A stretch of 64,000 nucleotides of DNA from Candidatus Hydrogenedentota bacterium (GTDB lineage: Bacteria > Hydrogenedentota > Hydrogenedentia > Hydrogenedentales > JAEUWI01), in NCBI GenBank assembly GCA_019637335.1, contig JAHBVV010000001.1:813440-877439 (forward strand). Direction: 5' to 3'. Under the pieces are notes generated by a model. That model was not told the origin of the DNA and ran no database searches. It saw only the letters and a program-made list of their open reading frames with translations. Below, piece by piece: positions 37,436 through 46,628 of this stretch (its first letter is position 1; the number at the start of each line of letters is the position of its first letter). A program made the translations under genes and the position numbers.

Positions 37436-37600
37436 GCGAAGTTCCACCTGCACTCCCAACTTGAGACACTTCCGTGTTCGCACATATTGTAACCTGGTTG
37501 CCATGAGGCAAATATGGATATGCTGGATCGAAAGTTTTCACAGAAGCCATCGGCTGGCTTGGCGCAAATGCCGTCTCCGCTTTGGCGGTCGTCAATTCGC

Positions 37601-37687
37601 TCGGCGGCGGCTGTGTCTCGGGACGTGAGGCGGCGCTGCTCCAGGCACACGAACGGGCGTTGCCCGATCGCGTGGCACGGATTGGTG
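37601..37687. repeat. 87-bp direct repeat, right copy
   Basis: Second copy of the repeat at 35658-35744, same orientation, two mismatches. It lies between abiEi and the dimethylformamidase-like gene. The rest of the 37436-37774 gap shows no gene. The open frame running through it into the next gene is the repeat read by chance. Confidence 0.9.
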
Positions 37688-37774
37688 AATTCGCGGTTTT
37701 TGGCGTCGGAGCTGGCCCTGTTATACTGCCCGCGTTTGACACCACCCGGACCCGGCCGAATGGAAGGTATACCC

Positions 37775-39280
37775 ATGCGCCTCGCCACTTACTTGTTCCC
37801 ACTCGTTCTCGGCATGTTACTTGCCCTTCCGCACGGCGCCCTGGCGCAGGGGGCCTCCAACCCCATCGTCGAGGAAAACCGGAAGCCCGGCGCCAACGAT
37901 TGGCAGCTGACGCGCGCGCGCGTGGATAGCGGCGGTTTCCGGTCTCCCTGGATTGAGGGCTATTGCTCGAAGCAGAGCGTGAAGGCGGGCGAAACGATCG
38001 ATATCATGGTGTCGACGAATCCGCCGGTCCGCTTTGAGATCGAGGTTTTTCGCATGGGCTATTACGGCGGGAAGGGCGCGCGCCTCATGACAAAGCAGGG
38101 GCCGTTCGATGGCGTCACGCAACCCGACCCGGAGAAGGGCGATAAGGACCTGCACGAGTGCCAGTGGACGCCTTCGGCCTCCCTCACGATTCCGGAGGAC
38201 TGGCTGAGCGGGGTGTATCTGGGCCGGCTCACAACGCTGCCGGGTAGCGAGGAGCTCCCTTATTGGCAGAGCTATGTGATCTTTATCGTGACGGACGACC
38301 GGCCGGCCGATATTCTCTTTCAGTGTTCGGACAACACGTGGCAGGCGTATAACCGCTGGCCGAACAAGTACTCGGTGTACACGCACCCGAAGGGCGGGCA
38401 GGGCCCCTGGGCGGATGTGAGTTTTGATCGCCCCTACGGCTTCGAGGCGCAGAACACGAGCGTGGTCTATGCGCCGCTGACGATTGGCTCGGGCGAGTTC
38501 CTCCCTTTCGAGTTCCCGCTCGCCTACTGGCTCGAAAAGGAAGGCTTCGACGTCACCTACGCGAGCAACAGCGACATGCTTTCCCCGGATCGCGGGCTCA
38601 AGTGCAAGGCGTTCATCAGCGTGGGGCACGATGAGTACTGGGATATCCGCCAGTTCGACAGCGTCACCCGGATGCGCGACGAGGGCGTTGATCTGCTCTT
38701 TCTCTCCGGGAATTCCGTGTGCTGGGTGTCGCCGTTCCGGGAGAGCAGCGACGGGCGCCCGAACCGCATTATCTTCCGCGGCGGCCCCTACGGCGCGGAC
38801 AACTATTACGCCGTCGACCGCCAGCGCGATCATGGCCCCTTCCCGGAGCACGGCCCCGACGAGGGCCTGCTCATGGGCGCGCGCAACGTGGAGCCGGTCA
38901 ACGGCGGCGGCGACTGGATCATCCGGATGCCGGCGCACTGGATGTTCGAGGGCACGGGCGTGGAACAGGGCGATCGCATCCCCGGGCTCATCGGCTGGGA
39001 ATACCACGGGATGCCCGCCGACATCCCCGGTCTGGAGATCGTCGCCAGCGGGACGGCGTGGGTCGGCGGCGAAACGCCCCAGCAGTGGACCGCCACGATC
39101 TACCCCGGCCCCAAGGGCAACTTCGTCTTCAACGCCTCGTCCATCTTCTGGGTGCAGGGCCTGAGCTCGCCCCCCGGGCACGTGCTGCCGTGGTCGCACT
39201 GGAGCCGCCCCCACGGCCCGGATGAACGCGTGCAGCGGATGATGGAGAATTTGCTGGAGCGGGCATTGGGCGGGGAGTAG
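37775..39280 (+). CDS. dimethylformamidase-beta-subunit-like secreted protein
   Basis: A 501-residue protein with a signal peptide (YLFPLVLGMLLALPHGALAQ). It resembles the large-subunit C-terminal domain of N,N-dimethylformamidase, with ILFQCSDNTWQAYNRWPNK, VGHDEYWD and LSGNSVCWVSP as conserved-looking blocks. The family includes many secreted proteins of unknown activity. GGAAGG lies seven bases before ATG 37775; upstream codons come from the 87-bp repeat. The last 46 bases of the gene, plus eight more, are duplicated 9.1 kb downstream. Confidence 0.85.
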   Translation: MRLATYLFPLVLGMLLALPHGALAQGASNPIVEENRKPGANDWQLTRARVDSGGFRSPWIEGYCSKQSVKAGETIDIMVSTNPPVRFEIEVFRMGYYGGKGARLMTKQGPFDGVTQPDPEKGDKDLHECQWTPSASLTIPEDWLSGVYLGRLTTLPGSEELPYWQSYVIFIVTDDRPADILFQCSDNTWQAYNRWPNKYSVYTHPKGGQGPWADVSFDRPYGFEAQNTSVVYAPLTIGSGEFLPFEFPLAYWLEKEGFDVTYASNSDMLSPDRGLKCKAFISVGHDEYWDIRQFDSVTRMRDEGVDLLFLSGNSVCWVSPFRESSDGRPNRIIFRGGPYGADNYYAVDRQRDHGPFPEHGPDEGLLMGARNVEPVNGGGDWIIRMPAHWMFEGTGVEQGDRIPGLIGWEYHGMPADIPGLEIVASGTAWVGGETPQQWTATIYPGPKGNFVFNASSIFWVQGLSSPPGHVLPWSHWSRPHGPDERVQRMMENLLERALGGE

Positions 39281-39288
39281 GCGAGGCG
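39235..39288. repeat. 54-bp direct repeat, left copy
   Basis: The 3' end of the preceding gene (encoding MMENLLERALGGE) and eight further bases. It recurs at 48332-48385 in the same orientation with two mismatches. The two copies bound the histidine-rich metal-uptake block. Confidence 0.9.
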
Positions 39289-39491
39289 GGGTGTCAGAGC
39301 GCAGCTGCAACGCTCATCTGAGCGACTCCAAGCAGGGTAGGAAACATGAACTCGCCCCGCATTTTCCTGATTCCCCGCTGAGGCGACCGGAGTCCCCAAG
39401 ATGCAATTCTCGATACTTGGTCGAACCAAAAAACCTAAACGAACAGGGTAGGATTTGAGTCGATCCTGTAAATGTCGATACCTCAGGAGTA

Positions 39492-39521
39492 TTGACACGT
39501 GTCGGCGATACGTGGTATGTT
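39492..39521 (+). promoter_or_regulatory. promoter of the first His-rich gene
   Basis: Consensus TTGACA (39492-39497), 18 bases, TATGTT (39516-39521). The ten-base palindrome GACACGTGTC (39494-39503) overlaps the -35 box and could be an operator. The rest of 39289-39568 has no gene. Confidence 0.55.
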
Positions 39522-39568
39522 CGGATTCCGTTGATTATGAGATTGTATTTTCAATTGGAGTCTGGAAA

Positions 39569-39952
39569 ATGCACGGAAGACTGGACATGAACCGCATTGC
39601 GGGCAGCCTAACGGCGCTGCTCGTGGCGGTTATTCTTGTCCAGCCATTTCTCTTGCCGATTCACCTTCTGGTTTCGCATGGTGCGGATCAGCACAGCCAT
39701 CACCACAAAGGCAGTGCGGGGGAAGCAAACTGGCGGGCCGTCAACTGTTCTGACGAAAATGAAGGCTTTTCGGCGGCCCATCATTGTCCGATCTGCGCGT
39801 CTTATTGTGCCAAAGGGCGTACCCAGGCTATTTGGACCAATACGACGGCCTTCTTCCCCGCTGCATTAGCGGTGGGGTATGCGGAATTCGCCGAGCGGAC
39901 CGCAAGCCTGCCCCTTTTCTCGGCTCCAGGCCGAGCCCCTCCCGTCGCTTAA
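39569..39952 (+). CDS. DUF2946-like His/Cys-rich membrane-anchored protein
   Basis: A 127-residue protein with an N-terminal hydrophobic segment (LTALLVAVILVQPFLLPIHLL). A metal-binding stretch follows, SHGADQHSHHHKG and AAHHCPICASYC, with a CxxC just after paired histidines. This is the pattern of DUF2946-type proteins, which often sit beside metal transport genes. The C-terminus is GRAPPVA. TTGGAG lies upstream of ATG 39569. It is a likely paralogue of the IS-split gene that follows: nearly equal length and the same ending. Metal binding is inference from composition. Confidence 0.75.
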   Translation: MHGRLDMNRIAGSLTALLVAVILVQPFLLPIHLLVSHGADQHSHHHKGSAGEANWRAVNCSDENEGFSAAHHCPICASYCAKGRTQAIWTNTTAFFPAALAVGYAEFAERTASLPLFSAPGRAPPVA

Positions 39953-40643
39953 CTCCCAAGCGACAACGTTTTAATCCTCCATTTTCCAGGCTTGCACGTT
40001 TTGTACGGTTGCGTACCGACGCTTAACTGAGCGCCCCGTCACAATGCATACCAAGCGGAACGTGACCAAATCCCCGCAACGTTGACAGGCGCAATGGCTC
40101 ATTGCATCCTGCGGGCGGTCCATTTGTGGAGATCGTTGTCCGCAGACGTTTTATCCATGATTGCGGTGTGATTTTACTGGCTTCTTGTGCGTGGGCGCCT
40201 GCGCGATTCGGGAAAACTCGAAACCCCAATTCTCCCGTTTGAGATTCAGGCTCGGCGTGCTCCGGAGAGCCCTGAATTCCATACGCCGCGTACGGAAAAG
40301 CCGCAATACTACACGTAAATCGGGCCATGAAGTTTACCGAGATTCGTAACAGCGTGAAACGGAATCGTGTCAGACATAGAGGATCTTCTGGTCCGGTCAT
40401 CTTGATGCACGTATTGCTGGTGGCGGCATTGCTCCAGTTAATGGCGCACCGCAGTCATGGACACGCCCCTGGCCCTGTGCCCATGTCCGGCGCCGCATTC
40501 GGCGAGTCATCCGATGGGCATAACCACAACGACCCTGCAGAGTCTGAAGTTACCCCCATTTTTTGGACAGGTGCTAAGTAAAGATTTGCCGGGTTGACCC
40601 GGCGGATCAGCACCCCGGACAATGTCCGGAAGGAGTTCGAGAA

Positions 40644-40922
40644 ATGGCTCAGAAGCGCAAGAATCACTCCCAGGAGTTCAAGGCGAAGGTGGCGCTGGAG
40701 GCGGTGAAGGGGGTGCACACGTTGAGCGAGCTGGCGTCGCGATACAAGGTGCATTCTACACAGATAGCGCAGTGGAAGAAGCAACTGCTTGAGAACGCTC
40801 CGCATTGCTTCGAGCGCGGGCGTTCGGGGGGTGTTGTGGACGCGGAGGCGCTGACCGCGCCTTTGTATCAGGAAATTGGCCGTTTGAAGATGGAGGTCGA
40901 CTTCCTCCAAAAAAAATACTGA
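40644..40922 (+). CDS. IS3-family transposase OrfA
   Basis: A 92-residue helix-turn-helix protein: HSQEFKAKVALEAVKG and LSELASRYKVHSTQIAQWK, then a coiled-coil end LYQEIGRLKMEVDFLQKK. It binds the IS ends. A run of eight A (40909-40916) just before its stop is the expected slippage site for a -1 shift into orfB, giving the full transposase. Confidence 0.93.
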   Translation: MAQKRKNHSQEFKAKVALEAVKGVHTLSELASRYKVHSTQIAQWKKQLLENAPHCFERGRSGGVVDAEALTAPLYQEIGRLKMEVDFLQKKY

Positions 40923-41758
40923 GCGCACCCGCATCTGAGCGTCGCGGCTGGGTCAACCACACGCACCCCGGCTTGTCGATTTCGCGGCAGTGCGCATTGC
41001 TTGGCGTATCACGTTCGAGCGTGTACTACACCCCCAATAGAAGCGAATCCGAAGAGAATCTGGCCCTGATGCGGCTCATCGACGAGGAATATCTCCGGCG
41101 CCCCTTCTACGGCGTCCCGCGCATAACACACTGGCTCAACAGCCAGGGCTGGGAAGTTAACCACAAGCGCGTGGCGCGGCTCATGCGGCTCATGGGGCTG
41201 CAGGCCACACTGCCCGGCCCGCACACGAGCAAGCCGCACCCGGAGCACACGATCTACCCATATTTACTGCGGAATCTCGTCATATCCGTGCCCGACGCGG
41301 TGTGGTGCGCCGACATCACGTACATTCCGATGTACAGAGGCTTCATGTACCTCGTGGCGGTCATGGACTGGTTCAGCCGCTACGTGCTGACGTGGGAGCT
41401 CTCCAACACACTGGAGGCCAGCTTCTGCACGCACGCGCTGGAGCGGGCCCTGGAGGGCGCCTGTCCGGCCATCTTCAACACGGACCAGGGCAGCCAGTTC
41501 ACGAGCGCGGAATTCACCGGCGCGCTGCTGGGGCGGGACATACGCATCAGCATGGACGGACGCGGACGGGCGCTGGACAATGTGTTCATCGAGCGGCTCT
41601 GGCGAAGCGTAAAGTACGAGGACATCTACCTGCGCGAATATGCCGACGGCCGCGCGCTGCACGAAGGACTGTCGGCGTACTTCCAATTCTACAACCACGA
41701 ACGCCCTCACGACGGGCTGGGCAAGCGGACACCGGCCTATGTCTACCAGAATGGCTGA
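40914..41758 (+). CDS. IS3-family transposase OrfB (DDE integrase), read after -1 frameshift
   Basis: Catalytic part of the transposase. It has HTH_21-type IDEEYLRRPFYGVPRITHWL and the rve integrase core with the DDE triad in VWCADITYIPM, FNTDQGSQFTS and VFIERLWRSVKYE, ending NHERPHDGLGKRTPAYVY. No lesion is visible, so it should be active. It is open from 40805 in the -1 frame, but like other IS3 elements it is made as an OrfA-OrfB fusion through the A8 slippery run. I give the start at the shift point; its own start codon is unclear. Confidence 0.9.
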
Positions 41759-42349
41759 CCCCACGGAAAAATCGCGCGCTTATTTGGGCCGCTCCGCTCC
41801 GGCCTTGCCCTTCGGGCATTCCGCCTTCGGCGGAAACGGCCTCCGCTCCGCGGCCCAAATAAGCGTCCCCAGCTCGGAGGCATTGCCCCAACCCCGGGGG
41901 GACTGCTACGATGTCCGGAGGTAGACCGTATCTGCCACCGTACTAGGACATCTTAATTCACCCCGGTACCTGTCGAAGGATGGGGGTAAGCTCAGTCCGG
42001 CTGTGAACTTTGCATCGTCGCCTCTGGTTTGAAGGCGACGGCCTCATTCACCCTACCCCTTCCTTTCACGCGCCTGGGCAGCATGCTGACCCACCCGGCG
42101 TTCCGCTACGTGTCGCTAGCTTCCTACGGCCCGTGGCTGGGCCGCGCCCCTCCCGTCGTTTCCTGAATCCCTTTGACACTCGAGTTGTCCCTCCAGGGAG
42201 AAGTCTGCTCGGTCGCGCCCTGTTCTGCGGCGTGAAACCGTCCGAAGTTCAGAAGCATTCGCTTGTCGAAGGTCGCACGCACCCAAACGTGGTGTTGCGG
42301 GCGCACCGTTGCCGCGAGCTTACCCATGACACGAATGGAGTTAGATTCA

Positions 42350-43651
42350 ATGAAAACAATTCTACAACCAATACAACTATTCGCTCTCTTTTGCATTGCC
42401 GTGCAGCTAGTCGGGTGCCCGCTGCCTCCACCCCCTGAGCATCCCGATTTGCTCGGCGAATGGCAGCGGCGAAGTCCCGTAGACGCCCATCAATGGGAGG
42501 CGGAGCAAATACATTTTGCATCCGGAACTGAAGTCTACTACTTCGGGAGCTTCGGCGGCCCAAACAGCTTTGTGGACACCAAGCAGGGCGGAGACTTTCC
42601 TGTCTATCCCGCCTTCCGCGGCACCTATGTGGTGGACGAGACGGCCGAGCCGATTGCCATCGATTTCACTTGGACCGATTACTGGCCCAGCGCCGAGGGT
42701 GGGCAAGATGCCAGTTTCGAGCCATTTACGCAGGTCGCCATATTGGATACCATTCTGGACGGCCACGGCGACCACAGTCACGAGTTGCTGTACATTAACT
42801 TCGGCGATTCGGTTACCCGGCCAACCAACTGGCATGGTGAAATCAAGTTCGAGCGGATTGCGCATGGAGATCACGACGACCACCTGCCGACCACCGCGGA
42901 GGTGTATCTTCAGGGCGGTACGGAGCGCCTGGCGGATGTTCATGGTGACCACTGGCATGGCCGCATCGAGCTTGAACTGGGCGCCTCGCTCGAGTTCGAT
43001 GTTCGTTTTCTCAACGACGAGGGGGACGAAATTCTGCTCGACGCGAACTTCACAATGAGCGCCGAAATTGCACCGGGCTACCCGACGGACATTGCCCAGA
43101 TAGTAGCCCACGGCGATCACTTCGATGTGGAAGGGCTGGCTGCGGGCGAGACGCGCATCGTCATCCACTTCCTGCACGACGGGCATATCGAGTGGAGCAC
43201 GCCCGCGCTGCGGGTGATCGTCCACGAAGCCGACGAGCACGAGCACGAGCACATGCCCGTGTCGGCGGACGTCTACCTCCGGGGCACGGAGGACCGCCTC
43301 GCCGACATGCACGGCGACCACTGGCACGGCCGCATCGAGCTGCAAGTGGGCGAGAGCGTCGAGTTGGATGCCGTATTCGTGAACGCGGCGGGCGGCATGA
43401 TTGCCCTGGGCGGCGAGCATAGCCTGGCGGTCGAGATCGCGCCCGAACGGCCTACGGGCATCGCGGGCGTCGTAGCCCACGGCGATCACTTCGATGTGGA
43501 AGGGCTGGCTGCGGGCGAGACGCGCATCGTCATCCACTTCCTGCACGACGGGAACATCGAATGGAGCACCCCCGCGCTGCGGGTGATCGTGCACGAACCC
43601 GACGAGGAACACGGGCACGGCGATGATCACGGGCACGATCACGACCACTAG
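42350..43651 (+). CDS. His-rich lipoprotein with two tandem metal-binding-like domains
   Basis: A 433-residue lipoprotein (signal ending CIAVQLVGCPLPPPPE). The N-terminal 180 residues contain GHGDHSHELL. Two copies of a roughly 123-residue unit start at about residues 183 and 306, each with ADVHGDHWHG or ADMHGDHWHG and VAHGDHFDVEGLAAGETR. The C-terminus is HGHGDDHGHDHDH. This suggests a periplasmic zinc-binding or buffering protein that feeds the transporter encoded downstream. GGAG lies about nine bases before ATG 42350. A GC-rich hairpin (43685-43718) follows the gene. No exact family match can be named. Confidence 0.85.
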   Translation: MKTILQPIQLFALFCIAVQLVGCPLPPPPEHPDLLGEWQRRSPVDAHQWEAEQIHFASGTEVYYFGSFGGPNSFVDTKQGGDFPVYPAFRGTYVVDETAEPIAIDFTWTDYWPSAEGGQDASFEPFTQVAILDTILDGHGDHSHELLYINFGDSVTRPTNWHGEIKFERIAHGDHDDHLPTTAEVYLQGGTERLADVHGDHWHGRIELELGASLEFDVRFLNDEGDEILLDANFTMSAEIAPGYPTDIAQIVAHGDHFDVEGLAAGETRIVIHFLHDGHIEWSTPALRVIVHEADEHEHEHMPVSADVYLRGTEDRLADMHGDHWHGRIELQVGESVELDAVFVNAAGGMIALGGEHSLAVEIAPERPTGIAGVVAHGDHFDVEGLAAGETRIVIHFLHDGNIEWSTPALRVIVHEPDEEHGHGDDHGHDHDH

Positions 43652-43684
43652 CGGCATAGTTGCGGTCTGAATCGGGTATTGAGC

Positions 43685-43718
43685 GGGCCAGCCACTTCCG
43701 ATGTGGCGTGGCTGGCCC
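43685..43718 (+). terminator. hairpin after the His-rich lipoprotein gene
   Basis: GGGCCAGCCAC (43685-43695) and GTGGCTGGCCC (43708-43718) form a perfect 11-pair stem with a 12-base loop. No U tract follows, so it may stabilise the mRNA end rather than terminate on its own. Confidence 0.55.
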
Positions 43719-43752
43719 CGACAATTGTACGTCGTTTAAGCAATGACAACAT

Positions 43753-43767
43753 GCCATGTCACATGGC
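43753..43767. promoter_or_regulatory. 15-bp palindrome before the His-tail peptide gene
   Basis: GCCATGT-C-ACATGGC, a perfect palindrome around one central base, located just before the AAGGA ribosome binding site of the 58-residue gene. It is a candidate operator for a metal-responsive regulator. It does not match the classic Zur box. Confidence 0.35.
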
Positions 43768-43785
43768 GATATAAGGAATTACATC

Positions 43786-43962
43786 ATGCACATTAAGCCA
43801 GTAAGCCGTCCGGAATCCGCGAGCCTTCGATCGACTTTCGAGTTGACCCTGCTTTTTCTCGACATTGTGCACTCTACAATGGCTGCCCTCCGCAAGGAGC
43901 CCTTTGACGGTGGCCACAACCATGACGATGATCACGATCACGATCACGGCCACACGCACTGA
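43786..43962 (+). CDS. 58-residue protein with a histidine/aspartate tail
   Basis: Small protein: a 40-residue body (STFELTLLFLDIVHSTMAAL) and the tail GGHNHDDDHDHDHGHTH. AAGGA lies eight bases before ATG 43786. The body has one amphipathic or hydrophobic helix but no clear signal peptide. The tail could carry zinc, nickel or copper. It sits between the His-rich lipoprotein and the His-loop porin and is probably part of the same system. It is not recognised as a known family. Confidence 0.7.
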   Translation: MHIKPVSRPESASLRSTFELTLLFLDIVHSTMAALRKEPFDGGHNHDDDHDHDHGHTH

Positions 43963-44083
43963 ACCAAGTCTTGCCGCACGTATCCAGCCGGGATCTTGCC
44001 CTCGCCGAGCTGCGTTTCCCGGAGCTTGAGCATGTATATGCGGCTCTGCGGGACCTGTGGCAACTTCGATAAGGAATGTGAAA

Positions 44084-45544
44084 ATGACAAAACCAGCATT
44101 GAGGCGCATCACCCTATGCGCCGCGTTGGCCTTTGGTCCGGCGGCATGGGCGGGCGCCCAGGATTCTGACCTCGATACACTCAAAGAAAACGTCCATTTG
44201 CTTCAACAACAAATGCAACAGATGCAGGAGGCGCATCAGGAAGAATTGCGCCAGCTCCGTCAGGAGGTTGAAGTTCTACGGCAGCGTCCGGCGCCGCCGG
44301 ATCCCGCGATCGAGCGTGATTTCGCCGACGCCTTGGAAGAGGAATCCAAGTCCGCGCCGCAACCGACGCTTATGGACAACATTCGGACGGGCGGGCGAAT
44401 TTCACTCAGCAATTACATGGACATCTCGGCGAACGTGGACATGGTCGGGCGGCTGCACTCGAACAGCCTGCGGCGGAACCGCGAATACCTGGATGTGCGC
44501 CACGTCGAACTGGGGCTCTCGGGCGCGGTGGACCCCTACGGCAAGTTTGTGATGTACCTCGGCATGCATCCCGGGCACGGCCACGACCACGGCCACGATC
44601 ACGGGCCCGTTTCCGGCAGTTTTCCGCGTTTCAGAAGCCCGACCGTCAACGCGCTGGCCGAGAGTATAGACAATCTGTTTGGCTGGTTTTGGGAGAACAG
44701 GTACTGGCACCCGCGCGAGCACGGGCACGACGACTGGGAACTGGATGTCGAGGAGGCCTACTTTACCTTCGACAAGCTGCGCTACAACCTTCAGCTTAAG
44801 GTGGGCAAGTTCAAGGCCAATCTCGGCAAAGCCAACCAGGATCACCTGCACTCCCTGCCGTGGACCGACTACCCGCTTGCGCTGCAATACAATTTCGGCC
44901 CCGAGGGCCTGGCGGGTATAGGCGCGTCGCTGAGTTGGATGATACCCAATCCCTGGGACCACTATGCGTTGCTTACCTATGAGGCGTTCAAGAACGATAA
45001 TCCAGGTGTTTTCGCCGGTAGCGACGCCACCGACTTGACCCACCTGGTGAACCTCAAAAACTTCTGGAGTATCGGCGACGAGTCCACGCTTGAGCTCGGG
45101 TTAAGTGCCGCGTGGGGGCCGAACGACCACCGGCACGGAGGAAACGCGACCTGGCTGCAGGCCGTGGATTTGACCTACCGCTGGCGTCCCTTGGATGAAT
45201 CCCTCTATCGCTCATTCCTCTGGCAGACGGAGGCGTTCTTCGTGCAAAAGGATGTGCCGGACAATGAGAGCATGGACACCTACGGTTGGTTCACGGGCAT
45301 GGAGTACCAGTTCGCGCGGCGCTGGTCGGCGGGCCTGCGCTATGATTTCGCGCAATGGCCCGACGACGACCGCTTTCGCGAGCACAACTACCAAATCTAC
45401 ACCACGTTCCGGCAGAGCGAGTTCGCCTACTGGCGGCTCGGGTACCGGCACCGCGACCCGAACTTCGGAAGCAAATACGACGACAATGAGATCTTCCTCC
45501 AGTTGAATGTCTCTCTCGGGGCGCACGGCGCGCATAAGTACTGA
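44084..45544 (+). CDS. outer-membrane porin-like protein with His-rich loop
   Basis: A 486-residue protein with a signal peptide (ALRRITLCAALAFGPAAWAGAQ). A coiled coil follows (LKENVHLLQQQMQQMQEAHQ), as in trimeric or peptidoglycan-linked porins, then many amphipathic beta strands to the C-terminus. A loop near residue 165 reads HPGHGHDHGHDHGPV, and REHGHDDWELD comes later. The fold suggests an OprO/P-like barrel, and the loop suggests metal capture at the surface or channel mouth. AAGGA lies eight bases before the ATG. The zinc-type ABC transporter genes follow directly. Confidence 0.8.
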   Translation: MTKPALRRITLCAALAFGPAAWAGAQDSDLDTLKENVHLLQQQMQQMQEAHQEELRQLRQEVEVLRQRPAPPDPAIERDFADALEEESKSAPQPTLMDNIRTGGRISLSNYMDISANVDMVGRLHSNSLRRNREYLDVRHVELGLSGAVDPYGKFVMYLGMHPGHGHDHGHDHGPVSGSFPRFRSPTVNALAESIDNLFGWFWENRYWHPREHGHDDWELDVEEAYFTFDKLRYNLQLKVGKFKANLGKANQDHLHSLPWTDYPLALQYNFGPEGLAGIGASLSWMIPNPWDHYALLTYEAFKNDNPGVFAGSDATDLTHLVNLKNFWSIGDESTLELGLSAAWGPNDHRHGGNATWLQAVDLTYRWRPLDESLYRSFLWQTEAFFVQKDVPDNESMDTYGWFTGMEYQFARRWSAGLRYDFAQWPDDDRFREHNYQIYTTFRQSEFAYWRLGYRHRDPNFGSKYDDNEIFLQLNVSLGAHGAHKY

Positions 45545-45583
45545 TTAGAAGTCCGAACATGCGAATTGCAAGGAGTTTTGGGT

Positions 45584-46618
45584 ATGCGACTTACTAAGCC
45601 GTCTGCGGTCCATTCTTGGCTGCTGGCATTTTCGATTCTGGCGTTGGCGCTGAACGCCTCGGCGCAGCTCCGCATCGTTACCACCACCACCGACCTCAAG
45701 TCCCTTGCGGAAGCCGTCGGCGGGGAACTCGTCACCGTAACCTCGCTGGGGACGGGCAAGGAGGACATTCACCAATTGGCGGCGAAGCCGAGCTATATGG
45801 TTGCGGCAAACAAGGCGGATCTTTGGATCCGCCAGGGCCTCGAACTCGAAATCGGCTTCGAACCGTTAATACTGGAGGGCGCGCGAAACCCGGATATCCA
45901 AATCGGGCGCCGGGGACATTTGGAAGCGTCTATTGGCGTGCGGGTGCGGGACGTTCCGACCGTGCCCGTGGACCGCTCCCTCGGCGATGTCCATCCGATG
46001 GGCGATCCCCATGTGCAATCGGACCCTCTCAACGGGCGGATCATGGCGAAGAACATCCGCGATCGGCTGGCCGACCTGGATCCCGCGAACGCGGACACGT
46101 ACACCGCCAACCTCGCCGAGTTCTATGCGCAACTCGACACGGCGATGTTTGGCGAGGCATTGGTTCGGGAATTCTCCGGCGAAGTACTGTGGGCGCAGCA
46201 GCAAGGCGGCGCCTTGGACGCCTTCCTGAAGGAACGTGGCCGCGAAGCCGGCGGGTGGTTGGCGCATATGGCGCCCCACCGGGGGGCGCGGCTGGTGACC
46301 TACCACCGAAGCTGGGGCTATTTTGCGGACCGCTTCGGGCTGGAGGTCATCGGCGAACTCGAGCCGAAGCCCGGAATCCCCCCCACGGCGCGGCACCTGG
46401 CGCAACTGGTAGAACGCATGCAGGCGCTCGGTTGCAAAGTCGTTCTCATGGAACCGTATTATAGCCAGAAGGCTCCCCAACTTGTTGCCGCCCGTACTGG
46501 CGCGGAGGTGGTCGCGGTTGGCAACATGGTGGGATCGGAACCCGCGGCGTCCGGCTACATCGCGATGATAGATAACATCGTCAAGCAACTGTCGCAGGCA
46601 TTTTCGGAAGTATATTAA
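45584..46618 (+). CDS. ZnuA-type metal ABC transporter substrate-binding protein
   Basis: A 344-residue periplasmic protein of the cluster A-I (Zn/Mn) family. It has a signal peptide (LLAFSILALALNASAQ), then LRIVTTTTDLKSLAEAVGG. Candidate metal ligands are histidines in GKEDIHQLAAKP, MGDPHVQSDPLNG and TYHRSWGYFADRFG, with MEPYYSQKAPQ later. It lacks the long acidic His loop of typical ZnuA, a role perhaps taken by the separate His-rich proteins upstream. AAGGAG lies eight bases before ATG 45584. The ATPase gene starts 11 bases after it. Confidence 0.9.
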   Translation: MRLTKPSAVHSWLLAFSILALALNASAQLRIVTTTTDLKSLAEAVGGELVTVTSLGTGKEDIHQLAAKPSYMVAANKADLWIRQGLELEIGFEPLILEGARNPDIQIGRRGHLEASIGVRVRDVPTVPVDRSLGDVHPMGDPHVQSDPLNGRIMAKNIRDRLADLDPANADTYTANLAEFYAQLDTAMFGEALVREFSGEVLWAQQQGGALDAFLKERGREAGGWLAHMAPHRGARLVTYHRSWGYFADRFGLEVIGELEPKPGIPPTARHLAQLVERMQALGCKVVLMEPYYSQKAPQLVAARTGAEVVAVGNMVGSEPAASGYIAMIDNIVKQLSQAFSEVY

Positions 46619-46628
46619 GGAACAGCGT

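Larger units (their letters stand above)
40545..41994 (+). mobile_element. IS3-family insertion sequence, complete
   Basis: A 1450-bp element with terminal inverted repeats: left TGAAGTTACCCCCAT (40545 on) with GACAGG further in, right TGAGCTTACCCCCAT read from 41994 on the minus strand. The ends are TG...CA, as usual for IS3. A 3-bp target duplication, GTC, flanks it (40542-40544 and 41995-41997). It encodes the two overlapping frames orfA and orfB. The right 230 bases after orfB are non-coding and contain a hairpin with 16-bp arms, CGCTTATTTGGGCCGC (41777-41792) and its inverse (41850-41865). Confidence 0.94.
40327..42166 (+). pseudogene. second DUF2946-like gene, split by the IS3-family element
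   Basis: The 5' part (40327-40544) encodes a hydrophobic start (VILMHVLLVAALLQLMAH) and RSHGHAPG with DGHNHNDPAES. It then runs into the IS. If the IS (40545-41994) and one copy of the 3-bp target duplication (41995-41997) are removed, the frame continues from 41998 as GCELCIVASGLKA to a stop at 42166. It ends WLGRAPPVVS, like the GRAPPVA end of the neighbouring gene. The restored protein is 128 residues against 127 for that paralogue. The insertion therefore inactivated a real gene and is recent, because no other lesion has built up. Confidence 0.88.
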
